A DNA stretch of 64,000 bases from Limanda limanda (lineage: Eukaryota; Chordata; Actinopteri; Pleuronectiformes; Pleuronectidae), in the NCBI RefSeq assembly GCF_963576545.1, contig NW_026870554.1, positions 1-64,000 on the forward strand, read 5' to 3'. Made by a program: the position numbers and the translations under genes. The notes beneath the pieces were generated by a model. That model saw only the letters and a program-made list of their open reading frames with translations. It did no database searches and was not told the origin of the DNA. This document shows positions 13,116-24,930 of this stretch, piece after piece. Within the stretch, counting starts at the first letter, position 1; every line of letters begins with the position of its first letter.

Positions 13116-13204
13116 GGAAGCATTGATTAAGATTTCTGACTTTTTCATCACATGTCAGCCCAAGTGTCAGAAAAGCGCTGGAAACAGGGAGATAAGCCTT
13201 TTTT
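13116..13204 (+). repeat. A half-unit (89 bp), N haplotype
   Basis: The A half-unit has a variable front (about bases 1-58) and a conserved tail. Aligned by eye to the B half-unit that follows, it shows 16 substitutions and one gap, about 80% identity. The monomer therefore arose by duplication of an ancestral ~88 bp unit followed by divergence. A short internal direct repeat (TGTCAG, CCCAAG, TGTCAG) lies at bases 38-55. It contains the palindromes ACATGT and AGCGCT. Confidence 0.92.
13174..13189 (+). other. CENP-B-box-like core of the A half-unit (representative)
   Basis: The 16 bases AGCGCTGGAAACAGGG line up without gaps with the CENP-B box (YTTCGTTGGAARCGGGA, essential bases TTCG, A and CGGG). 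This copy keeps CG of TTCG, the central A, and C, G, G of CGGG, which is 6 of 9 essential bases, plus most of the central TTGG. It differs at the two Ts of TTCG and at the first G of CGGG. The same core occurs in nearly every A-half. Known: CENP-B binds this box in alpha satellite and mouse minor satellite. Whether any protein binds this degenerate form is inference. Confidence 0.5.
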
Positions 13205-13292
13205 GGAAGAAATGGTTAAATTCTTGAATTTTTCATCACACATCATCCCAAATGTCACTAAACAGCTGGAAACGGGGAGATAAGCCTTTTTT
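13205..13292 (+). repeat. B half-unit (88 bp)
   Basis: The B half-unit is the more uniform half across the window. Its main variation is GAAATGG versus GAAAAGG near base 6 and TTAAATTC, TTATATTC or TTATTTTC near base 12. Less common variants are GCAACGG, CCGGAAAC, GCGGGAAAC, ACTTAACAG, CCCTAATG, CATAATCCC and TGTAAACGAGG. It carries a PvuII site (CAGCTG) in most copies. The ATG in CCAAATGTCAC is the apparent start of nearly all the short open frames in the array. That reflects repetition, not coding. Confidence 0.92.
13262..13277 (+). other. CENP-B-box-like core of the B half-unit (representative)
   Basis: The 16 bases ACAGCTGGAAACGGGG align without gaps to the CENP-B box. The right essential block CGGG is intact, as are the central A and the G of TTCG, giving 6 of 9 essential bases. 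The left block is ACAG instead of TTCG. The intact side is the opposite of the A-half core, 88 bp away in the same orientation. It is present in nearly every B-half. It could be a diverged ancestral box, a site for a different protein, or a chance likeness in a GA-rich segment. Confidence 0.5.
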
Positions 13293-14669
13293 GGAAGCAT
13301 TGATTAAGATTTCTGACTTTTTCATCACATGTCAGCCCAAGTGTCAGAAAAGCGCTGGAAACAGGGAGATAAGCCTTTTTTGGAAGAAATGGTTAAATTC
13401 TTGAATTTTTCATCACACATCATCCCAAACGTCACTAAACAGCTGGAAACGGGGAGATAAGCCTTTTTTGGAAGCATTGATTAAGATTTCTGACTTTTTC
13501 ATCACATGTCAGCCCAAGTGTCAAAAAAGCGCTGGAAACAGGGAGATCTGCCTTTTTTTGGAAGAAAAGGTTATATTCTTGAATTTTTCATCACACATCA
13601 TCCCAAATGTCACTAAACAGCTGGAAACGGGGAGATAAGCCTTTTTTGGAAGCAATGGTTAACATTTTGACTTTTTTATCAAATATCAGCTCCAGTGTCA
13701 GAAAAGCGCTGGAAACAGGGAGATCTGCCTTTTTTTGGAAGAAAAGGTTAAATTCTTGAATTTTTCATCACACATCATCCCAAATGTCACTAAACAGCTG
13801 GAAACGGGGAGATAAGCCTTTTTTGGAAGCATTGATTAAGATTTCTGACTTTTTCATCACATGTCAGCCCAAGTGTCAGAAAAGCGCTGGAAACAGGGAG
13901 ATAAGCCTTTTTTGGAAGAAAAGGTTAAATTCTTGAATTTTTCATCACACATCATCCCAAATGTCACTAAACAGCTGGAAACGGGGAGATAAGCCTTTTT
14001 TGGAAGCAATGGTTAACATTTTGACTTTTTCATCACATATCAGCTCCATTGTCAGAAAAGCGCTGGAAACAGGGAGATCTGCCTTTTTTTGGAAGAAAAG
14101 GTTAAATTCTTGAATTTTTCATCACACATCATCCCAAATGTCACTAAACAGCTGGAAACGGGGAGATAAGCCTTTTTTGGAAGCATTGATTAAGATTTCT
14201 GACTTTTTCATCACATGTCAGCCCAAGTGTCAGAAAAGCGCTGGAAACAGGGAGATAAGCCTTTTTTGGAAGAAATGGTTAAATTCTTGAGTTTTTCATC
14301 ACACATCATCCCAAATGTCACTAAACAGCTGGAAACGGGGAGATAAGCCTTTTTTGGAAGCATTGATTAAGATTTCTGACTTTTTCATCACATGTCAGCC
14401 CAAGTGTCAAAAAAGCGCTGGAAACAGGGAGATCTGCCTTTTTTTGGAAGAAAAGGTTATATTCTTGAATTTTTCATCACACATCATCCCAAATGTCACT
14501 AAACAGCTGGCAACGGGGAGATAAGCCTTTTTTGGAAGCATTGATTAAGATTTCTGACTTTTTCATCACATGTCAGCCCAAGTGTCAGAAAAGCGCTGGA
14601 AACAGGGAGATAAGCCTTTTTTGGAAGAAATGGTTAAATTCTTGAATTTTTCATCACACATCATCCCAA

Positions 14670-16797
14670 ATGTCACTAAACAGCTGGCAACGGGGAGATA
14701 AGCCTTTTTTGGAAGCATTGATTAAGATTTCTGACTTTTTCATCACATGTCAGCCCAAGTGTCAAAAAAGCGCTGGAAACAGGGAGATCTGCCTTTTTTT
14801 GGAAGAAAAGGTTATTTTCTTGAATTTTTCATCACACATCATCCCAAATGTCACTAAACAGCTGGAAACGGGGAGATAAGCCTTTTTTGGAAGCAATGGT
14901 TAACATTTTGACTTTTTCATCACATATCAGCTCCAGTGTCAGAAAAGCGCTGGAAACAGGGAGATCTGCCTTTTTTTGGAAGAAAAGGTTAAATTCTTGA
15001 ATTTTTCATCACACATCATCCCAAATGTCACTAAACAGCTGGAAACGGGGAGATAAGCCTTTTTTGGAAGCATTGATTAAGATTTCTGACTTTTTCATCA
15101 CATGTCAGCCCAAGTGTCAGAAAAGCGCTGGAAACAGGGAGATAAGCCTTTTTTGGAAGAAATGGTTAAATTCTTGAATTTTTCATCACACATCATCCCA
15201 AATGTCACTAAACAGCTGGAAACGGGGAGATAAGCCTTTTTTGGAAGCATTGATTAAGATTTCTGACTTTTTCATCACATGTCAGCCCAAGTGTCAAAAA
15301 AGCGCTGGAAACAGGGAGATCTGCCATTTTTTGGAAGAAAAGGTTATATTCTTGAATTTTTCATCACACATCATCCCAAATGTCACTAAACAACTGGAAA
15401 CGGGGAGATAAGCCTTTTTTGGAAGCAATGGTTAACATTTTGACTTTTTCATCACATATCAGCTCCAGTGTCAGAAAAGCGCTGGAAACAGGGAGATCTG
15501 CCTTTTTTTGGAAGAAAAGGTTAAATTCTTGAATTTTTCATCACACATCATCCCAAATGTCACTAAACAGCTGGAAACGGGGAGATAAGCCTTTTTTGGA
15601 AGCATTGATTAAGATTTCTGACTTTTTCATCACATGTCAGCCCAAGTGTCAGAAAAGCGCTGGAAACAGGGAGATAAGCCTTTTTTGGAAGAAATGGTTA
15701 AATTCTTGAATTTTTCATCACACATCATCCCAAATGTCACTAAACAGCTGGCAACGGGGAGATAAGCCTTTTTTGGAAGCATTGATTAAGATTTCTGACT
15801 TTTTCATCACATGTCAGCCCAAGTGTCAAAAAAGCGCTGGAAACAGGGAGATCTGCCTTTTTTTGGAAGAAAAGGTTATTTTCTTGAATTTTTCATCACA
15901 CATCATCCCAAATGTCACTAAACAGCTGGAAACGGGGAGATAAGCCTTTTTTGGAAGCAATGGTTAACATTTTGACTTTTTCATCACATATCAGCTCCAG
16001 TGTCAGAAAAGCGCTGGAAACAGGGAGATCTGCCTTTTTTTGGAAGAAAAGGTTAAATTCTTGAATTTTTCATCACACATCATCCCAAATGTCACTAAAC
16101 AGCTGGAAACGGGGAGATAAGCCTTTTTTGGAAGCATTGATTAAGATTTCTGACTTTTTCATCACATGTCAGCCCAAGTGTCAGAAAAGCGCTGGAAACA
16201 GGGAGATAAGCCTTTTTTGGAAGAAATGGTTAAATTCTTGAATTTTTCATCACACATCATCCCAAATGTCACTAAACAGCTGGAAACGGGGAGATAAGCC
16301 TTTTTTGGAAGCATTGATTAAGATTTCTGACTTTTTCATCACATGTCAGCCCAAGTGTCAAAAAAGCGCTGGAAACAGGGAGATCTGCCATTTTTTGGAA
16401 GAAAAGGTTATATTCTTGAATTTTTCATCACACATCATCCCAAATGTCACTAAACAACTGGAAACGGGGAGATAAGCCTTTTTTGGAAGCAATGGTTAAC
16501 ATTTTGACTTTTTCATCACATATCAGCTCCAGTGTCAGAAAAGCGCTGGAAACAGGGAGATCTGCCTTTTTTTGGAAGAAAAGGTTAAATTCTTGAATTT
16601 TTCATCACACATCATCCCAAATGTCACTAAACAGCTGGAAACGGGGAGATAAGCCTTTTTTGGAAGCATTGATTAAGATTTCTGACTTTTTCATCACATG
16701 TCAGCCCAAGTGTCAGAAAAGCGCTGGAAACAGGGAGATAAGCCTTTTTTGGAAGAAATGGTTAAATTCTTGAATTTTTCATCACACATCATCCCAA
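14670..16797. repeat. Tandem 6-monomer HOR, two copies of 1,064 bp
   Basis: Copies run at about 14670-15733 and 15734-16797. Each has GCAACGG with a TTATTTTC monomer, a V-b monomer, and a CAAAAAAG monomer with GCCATTTTTTGG and CAACTGG. Anchor spacings (14670 to 15734 and 15202 to 16266) are both 1,064 bp. A related partial copy lies at about 21.6-23.2 kb (anchors 22116 and 22648, again 532 bp apart), so this HOR was also moved in bulk. Confidence 0.82.
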
Positions 16798-17370
16798 ATG
16801 TCACTAAACAGCTGGAAACGGGGAGATCAGCCTTTTTTGGAAGCATTGATTAAGATTTCTGACTTTTTCATCACATGTCAGCCCAAGTGTCAGAAAAGCG
16901 CTGGAAACAGGGAGATCTGCCTTTTTTTGGAAGAAAAGGTTATATTCTTGAATTTTTCATCACACATCATCCCAAATGTCACTAAACAGCTGGAAACGGG
17001 GAGATAAGCCTTTTTTGGAAGCATTGATTAAGATTTCTGACTTTTTCATCACATGTCAGCCCAAGTGTCAGAAAAGCGCTGGAAACAGGGAGATAAGCCT
17101 TTTTTGGAAGAAATGGTTAAATTCTTGAATTTTTCATCACACATCATCCCAAATGTCACTAAACAGCTGGAAACGGGGAGATAAGCCTTTTTTGGAAGCA
17201 TTGATTAAGATTTCTGACTTTTTCATCACATGTCAGCCCAAGTGTCAAAAAAGCGCTGGAAACAGGGAGATCTGCCTTTTTTTGGAAGAAAAGGTTATAT
17301 TCTTGAATTTTTCATCACACATCATCCCAAATGTCACTAAACAGCTGGAAACGGGGAGATAAGCCTTTTT

Positions 17371-20150
17371 TGGAAGCAATGGTTAACATTTTTACTTTTT
17401 CATCACATATCAGCTCGTGTCAGAAAAGCGCTGGAAACAGGGAGATCTGCCGTTTTTTGGAAGAAAAGGTTAAATTCTTGAATTTTTCATCACACATCAT
17501 CCCAAATGTCACTAAACAGCTGGAAACGGGGAGATAAGCCTTTTTTGGAAGCATTGATTAAGATTTCTGACTTTTTCATCACATGTCAGCCCAAGTGTCA
17601 GAAAAGCGTTGGAAACAGGGAGATAAGCCTTTTTTGGAAGAAATGGTTAAATTCTTGAATTTTTCATCACACATCATCCCAAATGTCACTAAACAGCTGG
17701 AAACGGGGAGATAAGCCTTTTTTGGAAGCAATGGTTAACATTTTGACTTTTTCATCACATGTCAGCCCAAGTGTCAGAAAAGCGCTGGAAACAGGGAGAT
17801 AAGCCTTTTTTGGAAAAAAAGGTTAAATTCTTGAATTTTTCATCACACATCATCCCAAATGTCACTAAACAGCTGGAAACGGGGAGATAAGCCTTTTTTG
17901 GAAGCAATGGTTAACATTTTGACTTTTTCATCACATATCAGCTCCAGTGTCAGAAAAGCGCTGGAAACAGGGAGATCTGCCTTTTTTTGGAAGAAAAGGT
18001 TAAATTCTTGAATTTTTCATCACACATCATCCCAAATGTCACTAAACAGCTGGAAACGGGGAGATAAGCCTTTTTTGGAAGCATTGATAAAGATTTCTGA
18101 CTTTTTCATCACATGTCAGCCCAAGTGTCAGAAAAGCGCTGGAAACAGGGAGATAAGCCTTTTTTGGAAAAAAAGGTTAAATTCTTGAATTTTTCATCAC
18201 ACATCATCCCAAATGTCACTAAACAGCTGGAAACGGGGAGATAAGCCTTTTTTGGAAGCAATGGTTAACATTTTGACTTTTTCATCACATATCAGCTCCA
18301 GTGTCAGAAAAGCGCTGGAAACAGGGAGATCTGCCTTTTTTTGGAAGAAAAGGTTAAATTCTTGAATTTTTCATCACACATCATCCCAAATGTCACTAAA
18401 CAGCTGGAAACGGGGAGATAAGCCTTTTTTGGAAGCATTGATAAAGATTTCTGACTTTTTCATCACATGTCAGCCCAAGTGTCAGAAAAGCGCTGGAAAC
18501 AGGGAGATAAGCCTTTTTTGGAAGAAATGGTTAAATTCTTGAATTTTTCATCACACATCATCCCAAATGTCACTAAACAGCTGGAAACGGGGAGATAAGC
18601 CTTTTTTGGAAGCATTGATTAAGATTTCTGACTTTTTCATCACATGTCAGCCCAAGTGTCAGAAAAGCGCTGGAAACAGGGAGATAAGCCTTTTTTGGAA
18701 AAAAAGGTTAAATTCTTTAATTTTTCATCACACATCATCCCAAATGTCACTAAACAGCTGGAAACGGGGACATAAGCCTTTTTTGGAAGCAATGGTTAAC
18801 ATTTTGACTTTTTCATCACATATCAGCTCCAGTGTCAGAAAAGCGCTGGAAACAGGGAGATCTGCCTTTTTTTGGAAGAAAAGGCTAAATTCTTGAATTT
18901 TTCATCACACATCATCCCAAATGTCACTAAACAGCTGGAAACGGGGAGATAAGGCTTTTTTTGGAAGCATTGATTAAGATTTCTGACTTTTTCATCACAT
19001 GTCAGCCCAAGTGTCAGAAAAGCGCTGGAAACAGGGAGATAAGCCTTTTTTGGAAGAAAAGGTTAAATTCTTGAATTTTTCATCACACATCATCCCAAAT
19101 GTCACTAAACAGCTGGAAACGGGGAGATAAGCCTTTTTTGGAAGCATTGATTAAGATTTCTGACTTTTTCATCACATGTCAGCCCAAGTGTCAGAAAAGC
19201 GCTGGAAACAGGGAGATAAGCCTTTTTTGGAAGAAATGGTTAAATTCTTGAATTTTTCATCACACATCATCCCAAATGTCACTAAACAGCTGGAAACGGG
19301 GAGATAAGCCTTTTTTGGAAGCATTGATTAAGATTTCTGACTTTTTCATCACATGTCAGCCCAAGTGTCAAAAAAGCGCTGGAAACAGGGAGATCTGCCT
19401 TTTTTTGGAAGAAAAGGTTATATTCTTGAATTTTTCATCACACATCATCCCAAATGTCACTAAACAGCTGGCAACGGGGAGATAAGCCTTTTTTGGAAGC
19501 ATTGATTAAGATTTCTGACTTTTTCATCACATGTCAGCCCAAGTGTCAAAAAAGCGCTGGAAACAGGGAGATCTGCCTTTTTTTGGAAGAAAAGGTTATA
19601 TTCTTGAATTTTTCATCACACATCATCCCAAATGTCACTAAACAGCTGGAAACGGGGAGATAAGCCTTTTTTGGAAGCAATGGTTAACATTTTGACTTTT
19701 TTATCAAATATCAGCTCCAGTGTCAGAAAAGCGCTGGAAACAGGGAGATCTGCCTTTTTTTGGAAGAAAAGGTTAAATTCTTGAATTTTTCATCACACAT
19801 CATCCCAAATGTCACTAAACAGCTGGAAACGGGGAGATAAGCCTTTTTTGGAAGCATTGATTAAGATTTCTGACTTTTTCATCACATGTCAGCCCAAGTG
19901 TCAGAAAAGCGCTGGAAACAGGGAGATAAGCCTTTTTTGGAAGAAAAGGTTAAATTCTTGAATTTTTCATCACACATCATCCCAAATGTCACTAAACAGC
20001 TGGAAACGGGGAGATAAGCCTTTTTTGGAAGCAATGGTTAACATTTTGACTTTTTCATCACATATCAGCTCCATTGTCAGAAAAGCGCTGGAAACAGGGA
20101 GATCTGCCTTTTTTTGGAAGAAAAGGTTAAATTCTTGAATTTTTCATCAC
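17371..20150. repeat. Third copy of the V'/11-mer block, with a local 2-monomer insertion
   Basis: It starts with the V' trio at an offset of 9,394 bp from the copy at 7977. From 18567 onward the offset is 9,748 bp. The 354 bp gain is two monomers (V-b followed by GATAAAG N-K) present twice, at about 17,906-18,260 and 18,261-18,614. The 11-mer then runs with its usual markers to CTCCATTG near 20070. A private change is GGCTAAATTC near 18883. Confidence 0.82.
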
Positions 20151-23100
20151 ACATCATCCCAAATGTCACTAAACAACTGGAAACGGGGAGATAAGCCTTT
20201 TTTGGAAGCAATGGTTAACATTTTGACTTTTTCATCACATATCAGCTCCAGTGTCAGAAAAGCGCTGGAAACAGGGAGATCTGCCTTTTTTTGGAAGAAA
20301 AGGTTAAATTCTTGAATTTTTCATCACACATCATCCCAAATGTCACTAAACAGCTGGAAACGGGGAGATAAGCCTTTTTTGGAAGCATTGATTAAGATTT
20401 CTGACTTTTTCATCACATGTCAGCCCAAGTGTCAGAAAAGCGCTGGAAACAGGGAGATCTGCCTTTTTTTGGAAGAAAAGGTTAAATTCTTGAATTTTTC
20501 ATCACACATCATCCCAAATGTCACTAAACAGCTGGAAACGGGGAGATAAGGCTTTTTTTGGAAGCATTGATTAAGATTTCTGACTTTTTCATCACATGTC
20601 AGCCCAAGTGTCAGAAAAGCGCTGGAAACAGGGAGATAAGCCTTTTTTGGAAGAAAAGGTTAAATTCTTGAATTTTTCATCACACATCATCCCAAATGTC
20701 ACTAAACAGCTGGAAACGGGGAGATAAGCCTTTTTTGGAAGCATTGATTAAGATTTCTGACTTTTTCATCACATGTCAGCCCAAGTGTCAGAAAAGCGCT
20801 GGAAACAGGGAGATAAGCCTTTTTTGGAAGAAATGGTTAAATTCTTGAATTTTTCATCACACATCATCCCAAATGTCACTAAACAGCTGGAAACGGGGAG
20901 ATAAGCCTTTTTTGGAAGCATTGATTAAGATTTCTGACTTTTTCATCACATGTCAGCCCAAGTGTCAAAAAAGCGCTGGAAACAGGGAGATCTGCCTTTT
21001 TTTGGAAGAAAAGGTTATATTCTTGAATTTTTCATCACACATCATCCCAAATGTCACTAAACAGCTGGCAACGGGGAGATAAGCCTTTTTTGGAAGCATT
21101 GATTAAGATTTCTGACTTTTTCATCACATGTCAGCCCAAGTGTCAAAAAAGCGCTGGAAACAGGGAGATCTGCCTTTTTTTGGAAGAAAAGGTTATTTTC
21201 TTGAATTTTTCATCACACATCATCCCAAATGTCACTAAACAGCTGGAAACGGGGAGATAAGCCTTTTTTGGAAGCAATGGTTAACATTTTGACTTTTTCA
21301 TCACATATCAGCTCCAGTGTCAGAAAAGCGCTGGAAACAGGGAGATCTGCCTTTTTTTGGAAGAAAAGGTTAAATTCTTGAATTTTTCATCACACATCAT
21401 CCCAAATGTCACTAAACAGCTGGAAACGGGGAGATAAGCCTTTTTTGGAAGCATTGATTAAGATTTCTGACTTTTTCATCACATGTCAGCCCAAGTGTCA
21501 AAAAAGCGCTGGAAACAGGGAGATCTGCCTTTTTTTGGAAGAAAAGGTTATTTTCTTGAATTTTTCATCACACATCATCCCAAATGTCACTAAACAGCTG
21601 GAAACGGGGAGATAAGCCTTTTTTGGAAGCATTGATTAAGATTTCTGACTTTTTCATCACATGTCAGCCCAAGTGTCAAAAAAGCGCTGGAAACAGGGAG
21701 ATCTGCCTTTTTTTGGAAGAAAAGGTTATTTTCTTGAATTTTTCATCACACATCATCCCAAATGTCACTAAACAGCTGGAAACGGGGAGATAAGCCTTTT
21801 TTGGAAGCAATGGTTAACATTTTGACTTTTTCATCACATATCAGCTCCAGTGTCAGAAAAGCGCTGGAAACAGGGAGATCTGCCTTTTTTTGGAAGAAAA
21901 GGTTAAATTCTTGAATTTTTCATCACACATCATCCCAAATGTCACTAAACAGCTGGAAACGGGGAGATAAGCCTTTTTTGGAAGCATTGATTAAGATTTC
22001 TGACTTTTTCATCACATGTCAGCCCAAGTGTCAGAAAAGCGCTGGAAACAGGGAGATAAGCCTTTTTTGGAAGAAATGGTTAAATTCTTGAATTTTTCAT
22101 CACACATCATCCCAAATGTCACTAAACAGCTGGAAACGGGGAGATAAGCCTTTTTTGGAAGCATTGATTAAGATTTCTGACTTTTTCATCACATGTCAGC
22201 CCAAGTGTCAAAAAAGCGCTGGAAACAGGGAGATCTGCCATTTTTTGGAAGAAAAGGTTATATTCTTGAATTTTTCATCACACATCATCCCAAATGTCAC
22301 TAAACAACTGGAAACGGGGAGATAAGCCTTTTTTGGAAGCAATGGTTAACATTTTGACTTTTTCATCACATATCAGCTCCAGTGTCAGAAAAGCGCTGGA
22401 AACAGGGAGATCTGCCTTTTTTTGGAAGAAAAGGTTAAATTCTTGAATTTTTCATCACACATCATCCCAAATGTCACTAAACAGCTGGAAACGGGGAGAT
22501 AAGCCTTTTTTGGAAGCATTGATTAAGATTTCTGACTTTTTCATCACATGTCAGCCCAAGTGTCAGAAAAGCGCTGGAAACAGGGAGATAAGCCTTTTTT
22601 GGAAGAAATGGTTAAATTCTTGAATTTTTCATCACACATCATCCCAAATGTCACTAAACAGCTGGCAACGGGGAGATAAGCCTTTTTTGGAAGCATTGAT
22701 TAAGATTTCTGACTTTTTCATCACATGTCAGCCCAAGTGTCAAAAAAGCGCTGGAAACAGGGAGATCTGCCTTTTTTTGGAAGAAAAGGTTATTTTCTTG
22801 AATTTTTCATCACACATCATCCCAAATGTCACTAAACAGCTGGAAACGGGGAGATAAGCCTTTTTTGGAAGCAATGGTTAACATTTTGACTTTTTCATCA
22901 CATATCAGCTCCAGTGTCAGAAAAGCGCTGGAAACAGGGAGATCTGCCTTTTTTTGGAAGAAAAGGTTAAATTCTTGAATTTTTCATCACACATCATCCC
23001 AAATGTCACTAAACAGCTGGAAACGGGGAGATAAGCCTTTTTTGGAAGCATTGATTAAGATTTCTGACTTTTTCATCACATGTCAGCCCAAGTGTCAGAA

Positions 23101-24107
23101 AAGCGCTGGAAACAGGGAGATAAGCCTTTTTTGGAAGAAATGGTTAAATTCTTGAATTTTTCATCACACATCATCCCAAATGTCACTAAACAGCTGGAAA
23201 CGGGGAGATAAGCCTTTTTTGTAAGCATTGATTAAGATTTCTGACTTTTTCATCACATGTCAGCCCAAGTGTCAAAAAAGCGCTGGAAACAGGGAGATCT
23301 GCCATTTTTTGGAAGAAAAGGTTATATTATTGAATTTTTCATCACACATCATCCCAAATGTCACTAAACAGCTGGAAACGGGGAGATAAGCCTTTTTTGG
23401 AAGCATTGATTAAGATTTCTGACTTTTTCATCACATGTCAGCCCAAGTGTCAGAAAAGCGCTGGAAACAGGGAGATAAGCCTTTTTTGGAAGAAATGGTT
23501 AAATTCTTGAATTTTTCATCACACATCATCCCAAATGTCACTAAACAGCTGGAAACGGGGAGATCAGCCTTTTTTGGAAGCATTGATTAAGATTTCTGAC
23601 TTTTTCATCACATGTCAGCCCAAGTGTCAGAAAAGCGCTGGAAACAGGGAGATCTGCCTTTTTTTGGAAGAAAAGGTTATATTCTTGAATTTTTCATCAC
23701 ACATCATCCCAAATGTCACTAAACAGCTGGAAACGGGGAGATAAGCCTTTTTTGGAAGCATTGATTAAGATTTCTGACTTTTTCATCACATGTCAGCCCA
23801 AGTGTCAGAAAAGCGCTGGAAACAGGGAGATAAGCCTTTTTTGGAAGAAATGGTTAAATTCTTGAATTTTTCATCACACATCATCCCAAATGTCACTAAA
23901 CAGCTGGAAACGGGGAGATAAGCCTTTTTTGGAAGCATTGATTAAGATTTCTGACTTTTTCATCACATGTCAGCCCAAGTGTCAAAAAAGCGCTGGAAAC
24001 AGGGAGATCTGCCTTTTTTTGGAAGAAAAGGTTATATTCTTGAATTTTTCATCACACATCATCCCAAATGTCACTAAACAGCTGGAAACGGGGAGATAAG
24101 CCTTTTT
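20151..24107. repeat. Mixed region joining 11-mer-type and 6-mer-type monomers
   Basis: This segment combines monomers seen in the 11-mer (AAGGCTTTTTTT near 20550, GCAACGG near 21065) with 6-mer monomers (GCCATTTTTT and CAACTGG near 22237-22311). Monomers with TTATTTTC occur three times in close succession near 21195, 21552 and 21728. Private changes include TTTTGTAAGC near 23221 and ATTATTGAATT near 23328. The order suggests a junction region formed by unequal exchange between two older HORs. Confidence 0.7.
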
Positions 24108-24930
24108 TGGAAGCAATGGTTAACATTTTTACTTTTTCATCACATATCAGCTCGTGTCAGAAAAGCGCTGGAAACAGGGAGATCTGCCGTTTTTTGGAAG
24201 AAAAGGTTAAATTCTTGAATTTTTCATCACACATCATCCCAAATGTCACTAAACAGCTGGAAACGGGGAGATAAGCCTTTTTTTTGAAGCATTGATTAAG
24301 ATTTCTGACTTTTTCATCACATGTCAGCCCAAGTGTCAGAAAAGCGTTGGAAACAGGGAGATAAGCCTTTTTTGGAAGAAATGGTTAAATTCTTGAATTT
24401 TTCATCACACATCATCCCAAATGTCACTAAACAGCTGGAAACGGGGAGATAAGCCTTTTTTGGAAGCAATGGTTAACATTTTGACTTTTTCATCACATGT
24501 CAGCCCAAGTGTCAGAAAAGCGCTGGAAACAGGGAGATAAGCCTTTTTTGGAAGAAATGGTTAAATTCTTGAATTTTTCATCACACATCATCCCAAATGT
24601 CACTAAACAGCTGGAAACGGGGAGATAAGCCTTTTTTGGAAGCATTGATTAAGATTTCTGACTTTTTCATCACATGTCAGCCCAAGTGTCAAAAAAGCGC
24701 TGGAAACAGGGAGATCTGCCTTTTTTTGGAAGAAAAGGTTATATTCTTGAATTTTTCATCACACATCATCCCAAATGTCACTAAACAACTGGAAACGGGG
24801 AGATAAGCCTTTTTTGGAAGCAATGGTTAACATTTTGACTTTTTCATCACATATCAGCTCCAGTGTCAGAAAAGCGCTGGAAACAGGGAGATCTGCCTTT
24901 TTTTGGAAGAAAAGGTTAAATTCTTGAATT
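24108..24930. repeat. V' trio copy at 24.1 kb
   Basis: The ordered V', GCGTTGG and V/N hybrid monomers appear again. The copy has a private change at the first N A-half, where the T tract runs into TTTTTTTTGAAGC near 24278 instead of TTTTTTGGAAGC. This change is not in the copy 4,959 bp downstream, so it arose after that duplication. Confidence 0.75.

Larger units (their letters stand above)
13116..13292 (+). repeat. Canonical 177 bp monomer (reference copy, N-K A-half plus B-half)
   Basis: This copy carries the commonest base at every variable site and serves as the reference for the variants named elsewhere. It starts at GGAAGCATTG and ends at the T6 tract before the next GGAAG. The A-half is 89 bp and the B-half 88 bp. 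By hand count 68 of 177 bases are G or C. There are two CpG sites, one in AGCGCT of the A-half and one in AACGGGG of the B-half. T5 tracts lie at bases 26-30 of A and 25-29 of B, and T6 tracts end both halves. The choice of monomer phase is arbitrary. Confidence 0.95.
7977..14150. repeat. Downstream copy of window start (~7,977 bp macro-duplication, ~6.1 kb long)
   Basis: All rare markers of 1 to about 6,150 recur here in the same order at an offset of 7,976-7,978 bp. This includes both 11-mers (about 8453-10402 and 10403-12352), CTTGAGTTTTT near 12511, CCCAAACGTC near 13428 and CTCCATTG near 14045. The copies look near-identical by eye. One substitution-type difference is at about 11750: CAGAAAAG replaces the CAAAAAAG seen in sister copies near 1824, 3773 and 9800. 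Confidence 0.85.

Noticed and set aside
13174..13189. Fully functional canonical CENP-B box
   Set aside because: Three of nine essential bases differ in each half-unit core, and I did not see any copy with both TTCG and CGGG. Only a likeness is claimed.
13199..13204. Pol III terminators (T6/T7) or a Pol III gene per monomer
   Set aside because: T tracts are present in every half-unit, but I see no A-box or B-box promoter pair. Tracts are explained as part of the repeat.
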